Positions 1 through 8,278 of a stretch of 25,272 nucleotides of DNA are shown piece after piece (within the stretch, counting starts at the first letter, position 1; every line of letters begins with the position of its first letter). This stretch comes from Brachybacterium sp. UMB0905 (GTDB lineage Bacteria; Actinomycetota; Actinomycetes; Actinomycetales; Dermabacteraceae), in assembly GCF_002871795.1 (NCBI RefSeq), contig NZ_PNHL01000023.1:1-25272 (forward strand), in the 5' to 3' direction. Made by a program: the position numbers and the translations under genes. The notes beneath the pieces are model-generated. The model had not been told where the DNA came from. It worked only from the letters and a program-made list of their open reading frames with translations, and made no database searches.

Positions 1-100
1 GCCTTGAACTGGGGACTGAACTTACGCCTGGATCTTCCTGCCATGTCCTTGATCCTTCCTCATAGAAGACTGTCCAAGAACCTTGGTACACCCCAGCAGA
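1..100. other. Possible remnant end of an insertion sequence before the relaxase piece
   Basis: The first ~100 bases have lower GC and encode nothing like a relaxase, although the frame stays open. Relaxase similarity begins abruptly near base 100. The stretch at about 70-95 (ACTGTCCAAGAACCTTGGTA and following bases) has the look of an IS256-type terminus, but I cannot see the transposase or a target duplication. This is a tentative call. Confidence 0.25.
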
Positions 101-1494
101 TGCTGTTGCGGGCTGATGATGTGCCGTTGGATCTGATCGGGCAGGTGGGGCGGTCGGTGGTTGAGGTGGTGGGGGAGAAGCGTTCGACGTGGCGGCGCTG
201 GAACCTGATGGCCGAAGCTGCCCGCCAGACGATGGGGTGGCGGTTCGCCACCGTCGAGGACCGCGAAGCCATCACCGCCATGGTCGCCGACGCTGCCGAA
301 CAGGCGTCCGTGCGTCTGACACCGCCCGAGCTGACCACGAGCCCGGTGGAGTTCCGTCGCCTGGAGGGCACCTCGGTGTTTCGGCCGAAGCACTCCACGG
401 TGTTCTCGTCCGACACCCTCCTGGCCGCCGAGGACCGCTTCCTGCAACGGGCACGCACCACCACCGGGCCGAGCATCGACCTCTCCACCGTCGAAACGAT
501 CACGAGCAAGCCTGACGCCGACGGTCGGATGCTCGGTCCCGACCAGGCCGCAGCCTTGGCGTCGGTCGCTGTGTCGGGCCGGGTGGTGGATGTGTTGGTG
601 GGGCCGGCGGGGGCTGGGAAGACGACCGCGATGAACGCACTCCGCCGGGCATGGGAGACCTCGCATGGTGCCGGGTCGGTAGTGGGGTTGGCCCCGTCCG
701 CGGTGGCGGCGCAAGTGCTGGCAGATGATCTGGGGATCGCCACGGAGAACACGGCGAAGTGGTGGACCACCCACCGATACACCGACGCCAGCTTCAAGGC
801 CGGGCAGCTCGTGATCATCGACGAAGCCTCCCTCGCCGGCACCCTCTCCTTGGACCGGATCACGCAGGCAGCGGAGGAGGCGGGGGCGAAGGTGCTGCTG
901 GTCGGCGACTACGCCCAGCTCCAGTCCGTCGATGCCGGTGGTGCGTTCAGCCTGTTGATCCACGACCGCGACGATGCTCCCGAACTGGTCGACGTTCACC
1001 GCTTCACCCACGCCTGGGAGAAGACCGCATCCCTGGAGCTGCGACACGGCCGCGCACCAGTCATCGATACCTACCTGGCACATGACCGCATCCATGACGG
1101 TGACGCCGAGGCCATGACCGATGCCGCCTACACCGCCTGGCGACACGACCGCCAGGCGGGATTGGCGTCGGTGCTGATCGCCGAAACCCGCGAGAACGTC
1201 ACCGCCCTCAACGTCCGCGCCCGCGCCGACCTCATCCTGGACGGCACGCTGAAGCCCGGCCCGGAAATCACCCTGTCCGACGGATCGGCAGCAGGTGTGG
1301 GTGACACGATCATCACCCGCCGCAATGACCGTCGGCTGCGGAACCGGCACGGCTGGGTCCGCAACGGCCAAACCTGGACCATCACCGCCGTGCACGGCGA
1401 TGGGTCGGTCACGATCCGCCCACCCGGTGCCCGGTTCGGCAACAGCATCGTCCTGCCCGCTGACTACGTGGCTGAGCACGTCGACCTCGGCTAG
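4..1494 (+). pseudogene. traA: MobF relaxase/helicase (TraA-like), 5' piece interrupted by the integrative element
   Basis: This is the helicase half of a conjugative MobF relaxase, which would nick the transfer origin and unwind plasmid DNA. In the frame read from position 4, Walker A is at residues 200-207 (GPAGAGKT), Walker B at about 270-275 (VIIDEA) and motif III at 301-307 (GDYAQLQ). The family-typical stretch before the helicase starts near residue 33 (LLRADDVPLDLI). The N-terminal relaxase domain with its three-histidine metal site is absent. Residues 1 to about 32 do not resemble the family and their DNA is less GC-rich, so a second break near base 100 is likely. The frame ends at a TAG (1492-1494) inside the palindromic attachment core. 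The missing C-terminal part lies at 19042-20042, and joining the two through the shared 10 bp restores the frame. The family call is confident; that the piece is non-functional is inferred. Confidence 0.88.
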
Positions 1495-1519
1495 CCGAGG
1501 TACCCCAAACACACCTACC
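1484..1519. other. attL: left attachment site with 18-bp palindrome
   Basis: The core ACCTCGGCTA (1484-1493) extends into a perfect 18-bp palindrome, ACCTCGGCTAGCCGAGGT (1484-1501). After 5 bp comes the outer arm AAACACACCTACC (1507-1519), which pairs with the arm GGTAGGTGCGTTT at the other end of the element with 12 of 13 matches. Bases left of 1484 belong to the relaxase gene. Confidence 0.85.
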
Positions 1520-1757
1520 GTGATCGTGTGTCTGTGCGCCCCAGTCTACGGCGGTGGGTGCCGATACCGCGGCCGTGAGTTGCGGGGACCCACCCTGCCA
1601 GAGGTCTGAGTTGCCGATCCGGAGCATTGGCCTTACATCGATCCAGGCAGTGACTGCGCTCGGCAACAGGGTCCCGCCAGTAGACGCTTGTGAGGCTCTG
1701 CGTCTCCTTCAGCGCGCTCCGTCAGTCGTCAGTTGGTCCTGATAGGACGGGAGTGGA
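1520..1757. other. Non-coding left end of the element
   Basis: I see no convincing gene here. Short open frames exist but have neither a ribosome-binding site nor family resemblance. The stretch separates the attachment site from the sigma-factor promoter. No strong terminator or RNA gene was recognised. Confidence 0.5.
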
Positions 1758-1798
1758 GTGAACCTAGGAGTGCCTGGGCGCTACTGATCTGGTGATGG
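1758..1798 (+). promoter_or_regulatory. Putative ECF-sigma promoter upstream of the sigma gene (copy 1)
   Basis: GTGAACCT (1758-1765), 13 bp, CGCTACTGATC (1779-1789), 2 bp, then GTGATGG (1792-1798). The same arrangement with identical spacing occurs at 3203-3243. The layout, a TGAAC-type -35 followed about 16 bp later by a CG-TA-type -10, fits ECF-type promoters. This suggests that the sigma factor drives its own operon. The motif is seen; the assignment to this sigma factor is inferred. Confidence 0.65.
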
Positions 1799-1837
1799 AC
1801 ATCGGACGGGAACGGCGGAGCGAGGTGAAGCTGGTTG

Positions 1838-2398
1838 GTGCAGAGCGGGGATATGCAGACCGATGATCACCTACTGGCTCTGGTCGGTGGGGGCGACGAG
1901 CGTGCGCTCGGCCACTTGTATGCCCGCTACGCGTCGGTCGTGTTCGCGTTCGTTCTCGCCCGGGTCTCGGACCGTGGGGTCGCGGAGGAGGTGAGTGCGG
2001 ATGTTTGGCTGGGATGCTGGCGATCGGCGCGCGCGTTCCGGCGCGACGCGAAGGTGCTCACCTGGTTACTCGGTATCGCGAAGCGCCAGATCTACATGCA
2101 CACCCGCCGCAAACGCCTGCCACAGGTGCCCCTCGACGAAGAGCAGGCGAACGAGCTGCCCTCGGACGAACTCGGCCCGGCCGAACTGGTCTTGGCCGCC
2201 GATCAGGCGGCTGCCGTCTTGGATGCGCTCGATGCGCTCCCGGAGAGCTTGGCTGAGGTGGTGCGGTTGGCGTGGTTGCACGAGCTGCCGTACGAGGAGA
2301 TCGCCGACGTTGTCGGTGTGCCGGTCGGGACGGTCAAGAGCCGGGTGTCACGGGCGCGAAGGCAGCTGCGTGAGGAACTGAGGAGGCAGGATGCCTGA
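1838..2398 (+). CDS. RNA polymerase ECF-type sigma factor
   Basis: This is an alternative sigma factor of about 186 residues, the usual ECF size. Region 2 spans about residues 12-85 (LGHLYARYASVVFAFVLARV through RQIYMHTRRKR). Region 4 spans about 125-180, with the helix-turn-helix stretch LPYEEIADVVGVPVGTVKSR. It would direct RNA polymerase to a small set of promoters, probably the two matching motifs at 1758 and 3203. A GAGGTGA ribosome-binding site (1822-1828) fits GTG at 1838 (9 bp) or TTG at 1835 (6 bp); GTG is preferred. The stop overlaps the start of the next gene by 8 bp, so the two are translationally coupled. No zinc-finger anti-sigma gene is present; the coupled membrane protein is the only candidate. 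Confidence 0.92.
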   Translation: MQSGDMQTDDHLLALVGGGDERALGHLYARYASVVFAFVLARVSDRGVAEEVSADVWLGCWRSARAFRRDAKVLTWLLGIAKRQIYMHTRRKRLPQVPLDEEQANELPSDELGPAELVLAADQAAAVLDALDALPESLAEVVRLAWLHELPYEEIADVVGVPVGTVKSRVSRARRQLREELRRQDA

Positions 2399-3206
2399 AC
2401 ACGAATCGAACCAGAACCGGGGCGAGGACATCCGCGACGTGCTGCGCCGGTGGGAGTCCGAGCGTGCCGCGCAGGCCCCGGACTTCTCGACGATCCATCG
2501 CCGTATAGCCGCGCAGCCGTCCCCGCTCGACGCACCGCGCTGGTCCGCGGCCCGGAGCCTGCGATTGGCTGGGGCGTTGGCGTGGGCGCAGGTGCGGGTG
2601 GTGCCGTGGCTCGTGCTGCCGGTGGTGCTGGTGACGGTGACGATGGCGGTGCTCGCCGCCCGTTTCCTCGGGGTGAGCCAGGGGGCGTCGGCGGCCGTGA
2701 CGGGGTTCTCCGCACTGATGCTGCTGGGCGTGGCGGCGACGGTGACGATGGCGTTGTCGCCGAGCCGAGCGGATGCAGTGTCGCTGTCGACGCCGCTGGG
2801 GCCGCAGGTCGTCGTGATGGCGCGGATCGGGATCGTGCTGGTTCTCGACGTGGTCTGCGGGACCGCGGCGTCGGTGGTGGTGACGGCGTGGGGGCACACC
2901 GGTGGACTGGGCGCGCTACTGGCCGGCTGGTTGGTCCCGTTGGCGGTGATCGCTGGTGTCGCGACTTTCGTAGCGATCTGGGCAGTGCCGTGGGCGGGCA
3001 TGATCGCCGGCCTGGTGTTGATTCCGCTGGTGACTCCGGCGTCGAACAGCACGATGAGCATCGGTCTCGGTGCGATCTCTGGCGTGGTCTGGGAGGCGAT
3101 CACCCCGGCCGGTGTCGCGGCGCTCGGCATCCTGATCCTTGCCGCTGCGATCATCTCCGCCCGGTCTGCCGCTGCCCGCCGCGGAGGACTTCCTGAACCG
3201 GTGTGA
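2391..3206 (+). CDS. Multi-pass membrane protein coupled to the sigma factor (candidate anti-sigma or ABC-2-like subunit)
   Basis: A 271-residue protein with a charged cytoplasmic N-terminus of about 60 residues and about six hydrophobic segments (roughly 70-92, 103-122, 138-165, 174-196, 198-214 and 236-257). Its ATG lies inside the sigma gene and the reading frames overlap by 8 bp, the arrangement usual for a sigma/anti-sigma pair. No classic anti-sigma zinc motif is seen. The membrane part resembles the ABC-2-type membrane proteins that follow. Either it holds the sigma factor at the membrane through its N-terminus, or it is simply part of the transporter. Family not recognised with certainty. 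Its stop codon forms part of the second promoter-like motif. Confidence 0.75.
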   Translation: MPEHESNQNRGEDIRDVLRRWESERAAQAPDFSTIHRRIAAQPSPLDAPRWSAARSLRLAGALAWAQVRVVPWLVLPVVLVTVTMAVLAARFLGVSQGASAAVTGFSALMLLGVAATVTMALSPSRADAVSLSTPLGPQVVVMARIGIVLVLDVVCGTAASVVVTAWGHTGGLGALLAGWLVPLAVIAGVATFVAIWAVPWAGMIAGLVLIPLVTPASNSTMSIGLGAISGVVWEAITPAGVAALGILILAAAIISARSAAARRGGLPEPV

Positions 3207-3243
3207 ACCTTCCCCGTCCGGACCGCTACTGATCCAGTGAAGG
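3203..3243 (+). promoter_or_regulatory. Putative ECF-sigma promoter before the ABC-transporter block (copy 2)
   Basis: GTGAACCT (3203-3210), 13 bp, CGCTACTGATC (3224-3234), 2 bp, then GTGAAGG (3237-3243). This repeats the motif at 1758-1798 with the same spacings, while the spacer bases differ, so it is unlikely to be a recent duplication. It lies 47-87 bp before the ATG at 3290, about as far as copy 1 lies from its gene. Confidence 0.65.
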
Positions 3244-3289
3244 CCGAACAGCACCCTGCGCGTCGGCCTGGTTCAGGAAGGTGGATCGG

Positions 3290-3916
3290 ATGTCGGGAGC
3301 GCTGCTGGGCACGCAATGGCGCCGCGTTGGCCTGCCCATCGCCGTAGGTCCGGTGATCGCGGGCGGCCTGGTCGCGGTCGCGGGCTGGCTGGTGTCGTCG
3401 GCGTGGCCGACATCGCAGGCGATGACGCTGGTGACCTGGCTGGCGCAGGTCTTTGTGATCTGCGCCGGGGTGTGCGTGGCAGTCGCCCTCACCGGTGACC
3501 CGCTGATCGAGCTGCACGAGTCGACGACCGTCGGTTTCCGCACCGTCCAACTGTTGCGCGGCCTACTCGTCACCGTCTCGGGGCTGGCTGGTGCGGTCGT
3601 GATGGTCGTGCCCCTGCATCTGCTCGGGATGTGGCCGCGCGATATCGGGTGGGCCAGCGTGGCCTCACCTGCCGGGGCAGTCGTGCTCGTCGCGGTGATC
3701 GCCCTGTTCGCAGCGGCATACGCCGGGACCGCGTCAGCCACGACGATCGCAGTCGTCGCAGCGTGGATGTTCCTCGCGATGCTCTGGGACCCGTACGTGC
3801 TCCCACTGCACTTGCAGCGGGGCGTGCCGCTTGCGGCCGCGGCGGTCCTGCTGGTCCTGGCCTGGCAGCGGCTCGGCAACTCGGAACGCAACATCGCGAA
3901 GGTGGCAACGGTATGA
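3290..3916 (+). CDS. Integral membrane protein, probable ABC-2-type transporter subunit
   Basis: About 208 residues, strongly hydrophobic, with about six predicted membrane segments. AGGAAGG (3275-3281) is placed well for ATG 3290, which I prefer to the in-frame GTG at 3281 because that codon overlaps the ribosome-binding site. The stop overlaps the next start (ATGA at 3913-3916). It is the first gene after the second promoter-like motif and shares an operon with another membrane protein and an ABC ATPase. It is probably one half of a heterodimeric permease; the substrate is unknown. Confidence 0.75.
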   Translation: MSGALLGTQWRRVGLPIAVGPVIAGGLVAVAGWLVSSAWPTSQAMTLVTWLAQVFVICAGVCVAVALTGDPLIELHESTTVGFRTVQLLRGLLVTVSGLAGAVVMVVPLHLLGMWPRDIGWASVASPAGAVVLVAVIALFAAAYAGTASATTIAVVAAWMFLAMLWDPYVLPLHLQRGVPLAAAAVLLVLAWQRLGNSERNIAKVATV

Positions 3917-4677
3917 CCCTCATCGACCTGGCCCGCACGCATTCCCGAGCCGCGCGGAGGCAGAAGGCACTCTGGTTCACCGCGATCCCGCTGACCGCAT
4001 TCGCGACACTGCTCGCGGTCATCTCCCCAGCCCGGCCCGGTACCGGCGGGATCGCAGACCTCGCGTTCTCGGGGCAGATCATCGCGATGTTCACCGGGAT
4101 CGCCTACGCGGCCGCGTTCGCGGACTTCTTCACCGCACAAGCGAAGCTCGGCATGCACGAGCTCGAAGCCTCGACTCCCGCCCCGGGTGCGCTGCTGCGG
4201 ACCGCGCGGGTGCTCGGAGCGTTCAGTGTCGTCATCGCCCCGTCGCTGGCGGTGCTGCTGGTGATGGGGCTGATGCAGACGATCAGCGGGCATCCCTGGT
4301 CCCTACCGGGCGCGCTGGCCGTCACCGCGACCATCGTTGCCCCGGCGGCGTTGATCACGATGGCACTGTCCGGGGTCTGTGGTGTGTTGATGCCGAAAGC
4401 GCTGGGACGGATCGTGGCGGTGCTGGTGTGGTTCTTCCTGATCTTCTCCAGCTCTGTGCTGCCGCTCCCAACCCCGAACGGCACCGTGTTCTCCGTCATC
4501 GGCGACGCGATCGTCGCCGGCTGGTTCGGTGCCGATTCGATCTATCCCGCCACAGGTCCCCTCGGGTTCGACGGCACTCCGTTGAACGCGGCCATCTCCC
4601 TGGTCCTCCAACTCGTCATCATCGCCGCCCTGCTGCTGGCCGGGTCGTCGCTGGCCGAACGCACCCGGAAGCGTTGA
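3913..4677 (+). CDS. ABC-2-type transporter permease
   Basis: A 254-residue membrane protein with about six hydrophobic segments and a short basic C-terminus (RTRKR). It begins at ATG 3913, overlapping the preceding stop by 4 bp. It ends 11 bp before the ATPase gene at 4689. The order permease-permease-ATPase with tight coupling indicates a single ABC exporter. Size and topology fit ABC-2 permeases used for drug or peptide export. No catalytic motif is expected, so the call depends on topology and neighbours. Confidence 0.8.
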   Translation: MTLIDLARTHSRAARRQKALWFTAIPLTAFATLLAVISPARPGTGGIADLAFSGQIIAMFTGIAYAAAFADFFTAQAKLGMHELEASTPAPGALLRTARVLGAFSVVIAPSLAVLLVMGLMQTISGHPWSLPGALAVTATIVAPAALITMALSGVCGVLMPKALGRIVAVLVWFFLIFSSSVLPLPTPNGTVFSVIGDAIVAGWFGADSIYPATGPLGFDGTPLNAAISLVLQLVIIAALLLAGSSLAERTRKR

Positions 4678-4688
4678 AAGGAAACCGC

Positions 4689-5561
4689 ATGTTCATCTCG
4701 ATGGATCATCTCGGCAAGGACTTCCGCAAGAAGCCGGCCGCACTCGATGACGTCACCCTCGATCTGCCGCAGGGCATGATCGGGCTGCTCGGCTCCAACG
4801 GGGCCGGGAAGACCACCCTCATGCGCATCCTGTGCGGCATCATCCAGCCGACTCGCGGCCGGGTGCAGATCGATGGCCACGACCTCGCCGACGCGTCCAC
4901 CCGGCGGGCGGTGAAGAAGACGCTCGGCTATCTGCCGCAGGACGTCGAACCGTACCCGAACCTCACCCCGCTGGAGTTCCTGGACTACGTCGGCGTCCTC
5001 AAGGGCATCGACAACGCGAGCGCACGAAAGGGGCAGGCCCGCGAGCTGATCGCCCGGGTCGGGTTGACCGACGCGCAGGATCGGCGTATCGGCGGGTTCT
5101 CCGGCGGGATGCGTCGCCGCGTCGGCATCGCGCAGGCGCTCATGGGTGACCCCAGGCTGTTGATCGTGGACGAACCCACCGCCGGACTCGACCCGGAAGA
5201 GCGGATGCGGTTCCGCACCCTGCTGGCCAGCCTCGGCCAGGACCGCACCGTGATTCTGTCCACCCACATCCTCGACGATGTCGCCCAGACCTGCCCGTAC
5301 GTGTTCGTGCTCCGCGACGGCCGGGCCCGCTACGACGGCCCCACCGAGGGGCTGATCGACGCCGCCCGCGGACGCACCTGGCTCACCGCAGCCCGCACCG
5401 CACCGCCGCCCGAGCACGTCACCGTCGTCAACGCGACGACCACCGGGGCGGGAACCCAATACCGGATCATCACCGACACCCCACCCGCCGACGCGAGCCC
5501 GGCCGACCCCAACCTCGAGGACGGCTACATGGCACTCGCCCAACTGAAGGAGACCCCATGA
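4689..5561 (+). CDS. ABC transporter ATP-binding protein
   Basis: A 290-residue nucleotide-binding subunit. Walker A is at 35-42 (GSNGAGKT), the Q-loop at Q84 (YLPQD), the signature at 137-141 (FSGGM), Walker B at 157-163 (LLIVDEP), and the switch histidine at 193 (STHILDD). All ATPase motifs are intact. An extra C-terminal region of about 60 residues follows the core, as in drug- and bacitracin-type exporters. GAAAGGAAA precedes ATG 4689. It would power the permease(s) encoded just upstream. The stop overlaps the lipoprotein start (ATGA), so the genes are co-translated. Confidence 0.95.
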   Translation: MFISMDHLGKDFRKKPAALDDVTLDLPQGMIGLLGSNGAGKTTLMRILCGIIQPTRGRVQIDGHDLADASTRRAVKKTLGYLPQDVEPYPNLTPLEFLDYVGVLKGIDNASARKGQARELIARVGLTDAQDRRIGGFSGGMRRRVGIAQALMGDPRLLIVDEPTAGLDPEERMRFRTLLASLGQDRTVILSTHILDDVAQTCPYVFVLRDGRARYDGPTEGLIDAARGRTWLTAARTAPPPEHVTVVNATTTGAGTQYRIITDTPPADASPADPNLEDGYMALAQLKETP

Positions 5562-5950
5562 CCCCCATGACCCCGCGCCGCCGCACCGGACGGCTCGCCG
5601 CAGCGGCCGGTGCCCTCATCCTCGGCACGATTGGGCTGGCCGGGTGCAACGGCATGCAACATCCCGAGGACTTCCCTGTCGACGGGCCGAAGGTAACCGC
5701 GACGAGCAACCCGGCCGAGGTCAGCAAGGACGACTTCGGGCACTCCTGGAACCTCACCGTCGACCACGGCACCGTCGCCTGCGAACAGAACTCCGACAGC
5801 GACCCGGTCCTCACCTTCACCGCCCCTGACGGCACCGTCTACGCCCTCAACGCAGTCGATCAGAACAAGGACCTGCCCGACATCGGCGAGATCTCCGACG
5901 GCTCCATCGGCACGCTGCGCACCTTCGCGTTCACCGTCTGCGACGCCTGA
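5558..5950 (+). CDS. Small secreted lipoprotein of unknown function
   Basis: A 130-residue protein with a basic N-terminus (RRRTGR), a hydrophobic stretch and a lipobox, GLAGC, with the lipidated cysteine at residue 30. The mature part of about 100 residues is acidic and includes the stretch VACEQNSDSDPVLTFTAPDG. Two further cysteines (in VACEQ and TVCDA) could form a disulfide. It lies between two ABC-transporter ATPase genes and is translationally coupled to the first. It is probably anchored outside the membrane as an accessory, sensor or immunity-type partner of the exporter; this role is inferred from position only. Confidence 0.82.
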   Translation: MTPMTPRRRTGRLAAAAGALILGTIGLAGCNGMQHPEDFPVDGPKVTATSNPAEVSKDDFGHSWNLTVDHGTVACEQNSDSDPVLTFTAPDGTVYALNAVDQNKDLPDIGEISDGSIGTLRTFAFTVCDA

Positions 5951-5980
5951 CCCCATCATCCGCGAAAGGAGAACCACGCG

Positions 5981-6766
5981 ATGGTCTCTCATGACGATCA
6001 CGCACGCCCATCCGCCACTGCCGTCGACCGAAGCGCCGCCGCTGTCCGCTGTGTCGATGTGCGGCTGCAACGCGGCGATACGGTGGTGCTCGATGGCCTC
6101 GACCTCACCGTCACCACCGGGCGGGTCCACGCCCTGCTGGGCCGCAACGGTGCCGGGAAGTCCACGACCTTCCGCATCCTGCTGGGGCTGATGGACGCCG
6201 ACTCCGGCACGATCGACGTACTCGGGGACACCTCGATGCGAGGCGGGCGGAGCCGGACGACGTTGGAGCGGATCGGGGCCAGCATCGACGGCCCTGCGAT
6301 TTACGGTCATCTCAGCGCGTTCGACAACCTGCTCGTGCACGCCCGTCTCACCGGGGTCGGCCGGGAACGTATCGAGGAAGTCCTCGACATCGTGGGACTC
6401 GCCGGGACCGGCCGGAAACGTGCACGGCACTTCTCGATGGGCATGAAGGCCCGGCTCGCGCTCGGGATCGCGATCCTCACCGAACCAGACCTGCTCATCC
6501 TCGATGAGCCGCAGAACGGGCTTGACCCGCAGGGAATCGTCGAACTGCGGCATCTGCTGCGCGACTACGCCGCCGCCGGGCGGACCGTGCTCGTCAGCTC
6601 CCATCAGCTCGGCGAGATCACCCAACTCGCCGACGACATCTCCGTCCTGGCCGATGGGCGCTGCCGCTACCAGGGAACCCTCGAAGACTTCGCGCCCGCC
6701 GGGCAACTGGAGCAGGCGTTCCTCGATCTCACCCTGCCCGATGCCGCACGGTCGGAGGCCGCTTGA
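5981..6766 (+). CDS. ABC transporter ATP-binding protein, bacitracin/lantibiotic-immunity type
   Basis: A 261-residue ATPase. Walker A is at 54-61 (GRNGAGKS), the signature at 151-155 (FSMGM), Walker B at 172-177 (LILDEP), and the switch histidine at 208 (SSHQL). The usual Q-loop glutamine is absent; the region reads SIDGPAIYGHLSAFDNL with Asp103. Lantibiotic-immunity ATPases have an acidic E-loop at this place, so this points to antimicrobial-peptide export or immunity. AAAGGAG lies about 8 bp before ATG 5981. The gene overlaps the next permease by 1 bp, so this is a second ABC pair separate from the one at 3290-5561. Confidence 0.94.
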   Translation: MVSHDDHARPSATAVDRSAAAVRCVDVRLQRGDTVVLDGLDLTVTTGRVHALLGRNGAGKSTTFRILLGLMDADSGTIDVLGDTSMRGGRSRTTLERIGASIDGPAIYGHLSAFDNLLVHARLTGVGRERIEEVLDIVGLAGTGRKRARHFSMGMKARLALGIAILTEPDLLILDEPQNGLDPQGIVELRHLLRDYAAAGRTVLVSSHQLGEITQLADDISVLADGRCRYQGTLEDFAPAGQLEQAFLDLTLPDAARSEAA

Positions 6767-8211
6767 TGCGCCCGCTCGTCGCAGCCGTCCGCGCCGAGAC
6801 CGTACGCACCCGCGGTTCGGCCGCCGCCTACCTGCCCTGGCTCGGGCTGGTGATCGCAGGCATCAGCTTCGCAGGCATTCTGATCACCCCCGAGAGTCAG
6901 GAGCGGGCGGCTCTGTTGTGGCAGACGCTGTACGTCACGGGGATGGCCGCCCCCTTGCTCACCCTGCTGGCCGGGCTTACCACCGCCCGCGAAGCAGTCG
7001 CGCGCGAGGGCGGCACGCTCTGGCGGCCGGTCAGCCCGCGGACCATCGTGCTCGCGCGCTTCCTCGTCCTCGCCGCGCTATCGGCACTGTTCCATGCACT
7101 GGCCTTCTGGACCGTCATTCCGTTCTCGCTCCTGGCCGGAGCACCGACCGACGTCACTGGAATCCTCTGGGCCGGGGCCAGCTGCTGGATCGCCACCCTC
7201 GGTGTGCTCGCCCTCGCCTACGTCGCCACCGAAGCCTGGGGACTCATCCCCGTCTTCCTCGCCGCGTGGGCCTGGCAGGTCATCGGCAGCCTCGCCGCGG
7301 AGATCACCGTCTGGCCGGTGCTCCCGCCCACCTGGGCGGTGCGGGCGATGTTGCCGCTGCTCGGCGCGCACCAGAACGCCGAACCCCTCGATCCCACCGA
7401 TCCGCTCGCCCAGGAGTCCCCGGCACTCGCTCTCGTTCTCGGGCTGCTGCTCGCCGCTGTCGTCCTCGGCGTGCGACTCATCCGGGTCGGCGCTGCGCGT
7501 ACGGAGGGCCGGACCGACAATCGGCCGGTCGGCCGACGCAGCACCCGCCCCGGCGCGCTCGGCGCGATACGCACCGTCATGCGCTCCCGCGCCGTGATCC
7601 CGCTCTGCGTCGCGGCGGTCGTGCTGGCTGTCGCAGTCGCAGCCGTGTACCCGAACAGCTACCTTCTCGGCCTGCACACCTACGCGATGCTCCCACTCGG
7701 CGCCTGCATCATCGTCGTGCTCGCCTGGCAGGCTCTCACGCCCGGCTGGCGCATCCTCGTGCTGCGGCGCGGCAATATCCCTGCTGCCGTACGCAGTTGG
7801 CTCGTGCTGTGCGTCACCGTCGTCACTCTCGCCGTCACCCTCTGCACACTCGCGAACACCGTCCTGCGCGGCGAGACCGACCCGGCGACCATCGTCTCGC
7901 TGCTGCGTTCCGGACTGCTCTGGCTGATCCTCGGCACGGCCGGCGTCCTCGGAGCACTCTGGCTCACCGTCCGCTACGGCGTCGGTTGGGCGCTCGGCGC
8001 AACGGTCATCATCATGATCCTCGGGATCACCCTCGGCGGAGATGTCCTCGCCGATACCTGGCTTTGGGTACTCGGCCCCACCGCTTGGCCGCTCACCGCC
8101 GACACGCCAGCCCGTCTTACCCTCGCGGCGCTGATCGGACTGCTCATCGCCGCGTCCACCTGGCTGCTCAGCGGTCGCGTACTGCGAACCGCAACCGCAC
8201 GAGGCGTCTGA
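6766..8211 (+). CDS. Large ABC transporter permease
   Basis: A 481-residue protein with about 12 hydrophobic segments. The two hydrophobic halves are separated by a basic loop near residues 240-265 (GRTDNRPVGRRSTRPG), so it resembles a fusion of two ABC-2 permease domains. ATG 6766 overlaps the ATPase stop (TGATG); the in-frame TTG at 6763 is less likely. It is the membrane partner of the ATPase at 5981. The pair resembles bacitracin/lantibiotic export systems; substrate unknown. Confidence 0.85.
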   Translation: MRPLVAAVRAETVRTRGSAAAYLPWLGLVIAGISFAGILITPESQERAALLWQTLYVTGMAAPLLTLLAGLTTAREAVAREGGTLWRPVSPRTIVLARFLVLAALSALFHALAFWTVIPFSLLAGAPTDVTGILWAGASCWIATLGVLALAYVATEAWGLIPVFLAAWAWQVIGSLAAEITVWPVLPPTWAVRAMLPLLGAHQNAEPLDPTDPLAQESPALALVLGLLLAAVVLGVRLIRVGAARTEGRTDNRPVGRRSTRPGALGAIRTVMRSRAVIPLCVAAVVLAVAVAAVYPNSYLLGLHTYAMLPLGACIIVVLAWQALTPGWRILVLRRGNIPAAVRSWLVLCVTVVTLAVTLCTLANTVLRGETDPATIVSLLRSGLLWLILGTAGVLGALWLTVRYGVGWALGATVIIMILGITLGGDVLADTWLWVLGPTAWPLTADTPARLTLAALIGLLIAASTWLLSGRVLRTATARGV

Positions 8212-8278
8212 CCATGACTACCGCCCGGCCACAGCTCCAGTGCCTACCTCCGGCAAGGGGGCGGTACGAGGGCAGGAG

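Noticed and set aside
22..1512. Long open frame on the minus strand opposite the first relaxase piece
   Set aside because: High-GC shadow of the plus-strand gene; composition is unlike a real protein, while the plus strand has clear helicase motifs.
1554..1742. 62-codon frame near the left end
   Set aside because: No ribosome-binding site, no domain, and part of an apparently non-coding end of the element.
2348..3550. 400-codon minus-strand open frame
   Set aside because: Shadow of the membrane-protein genes; low-complexity Arg/His/Thr-rich protein.
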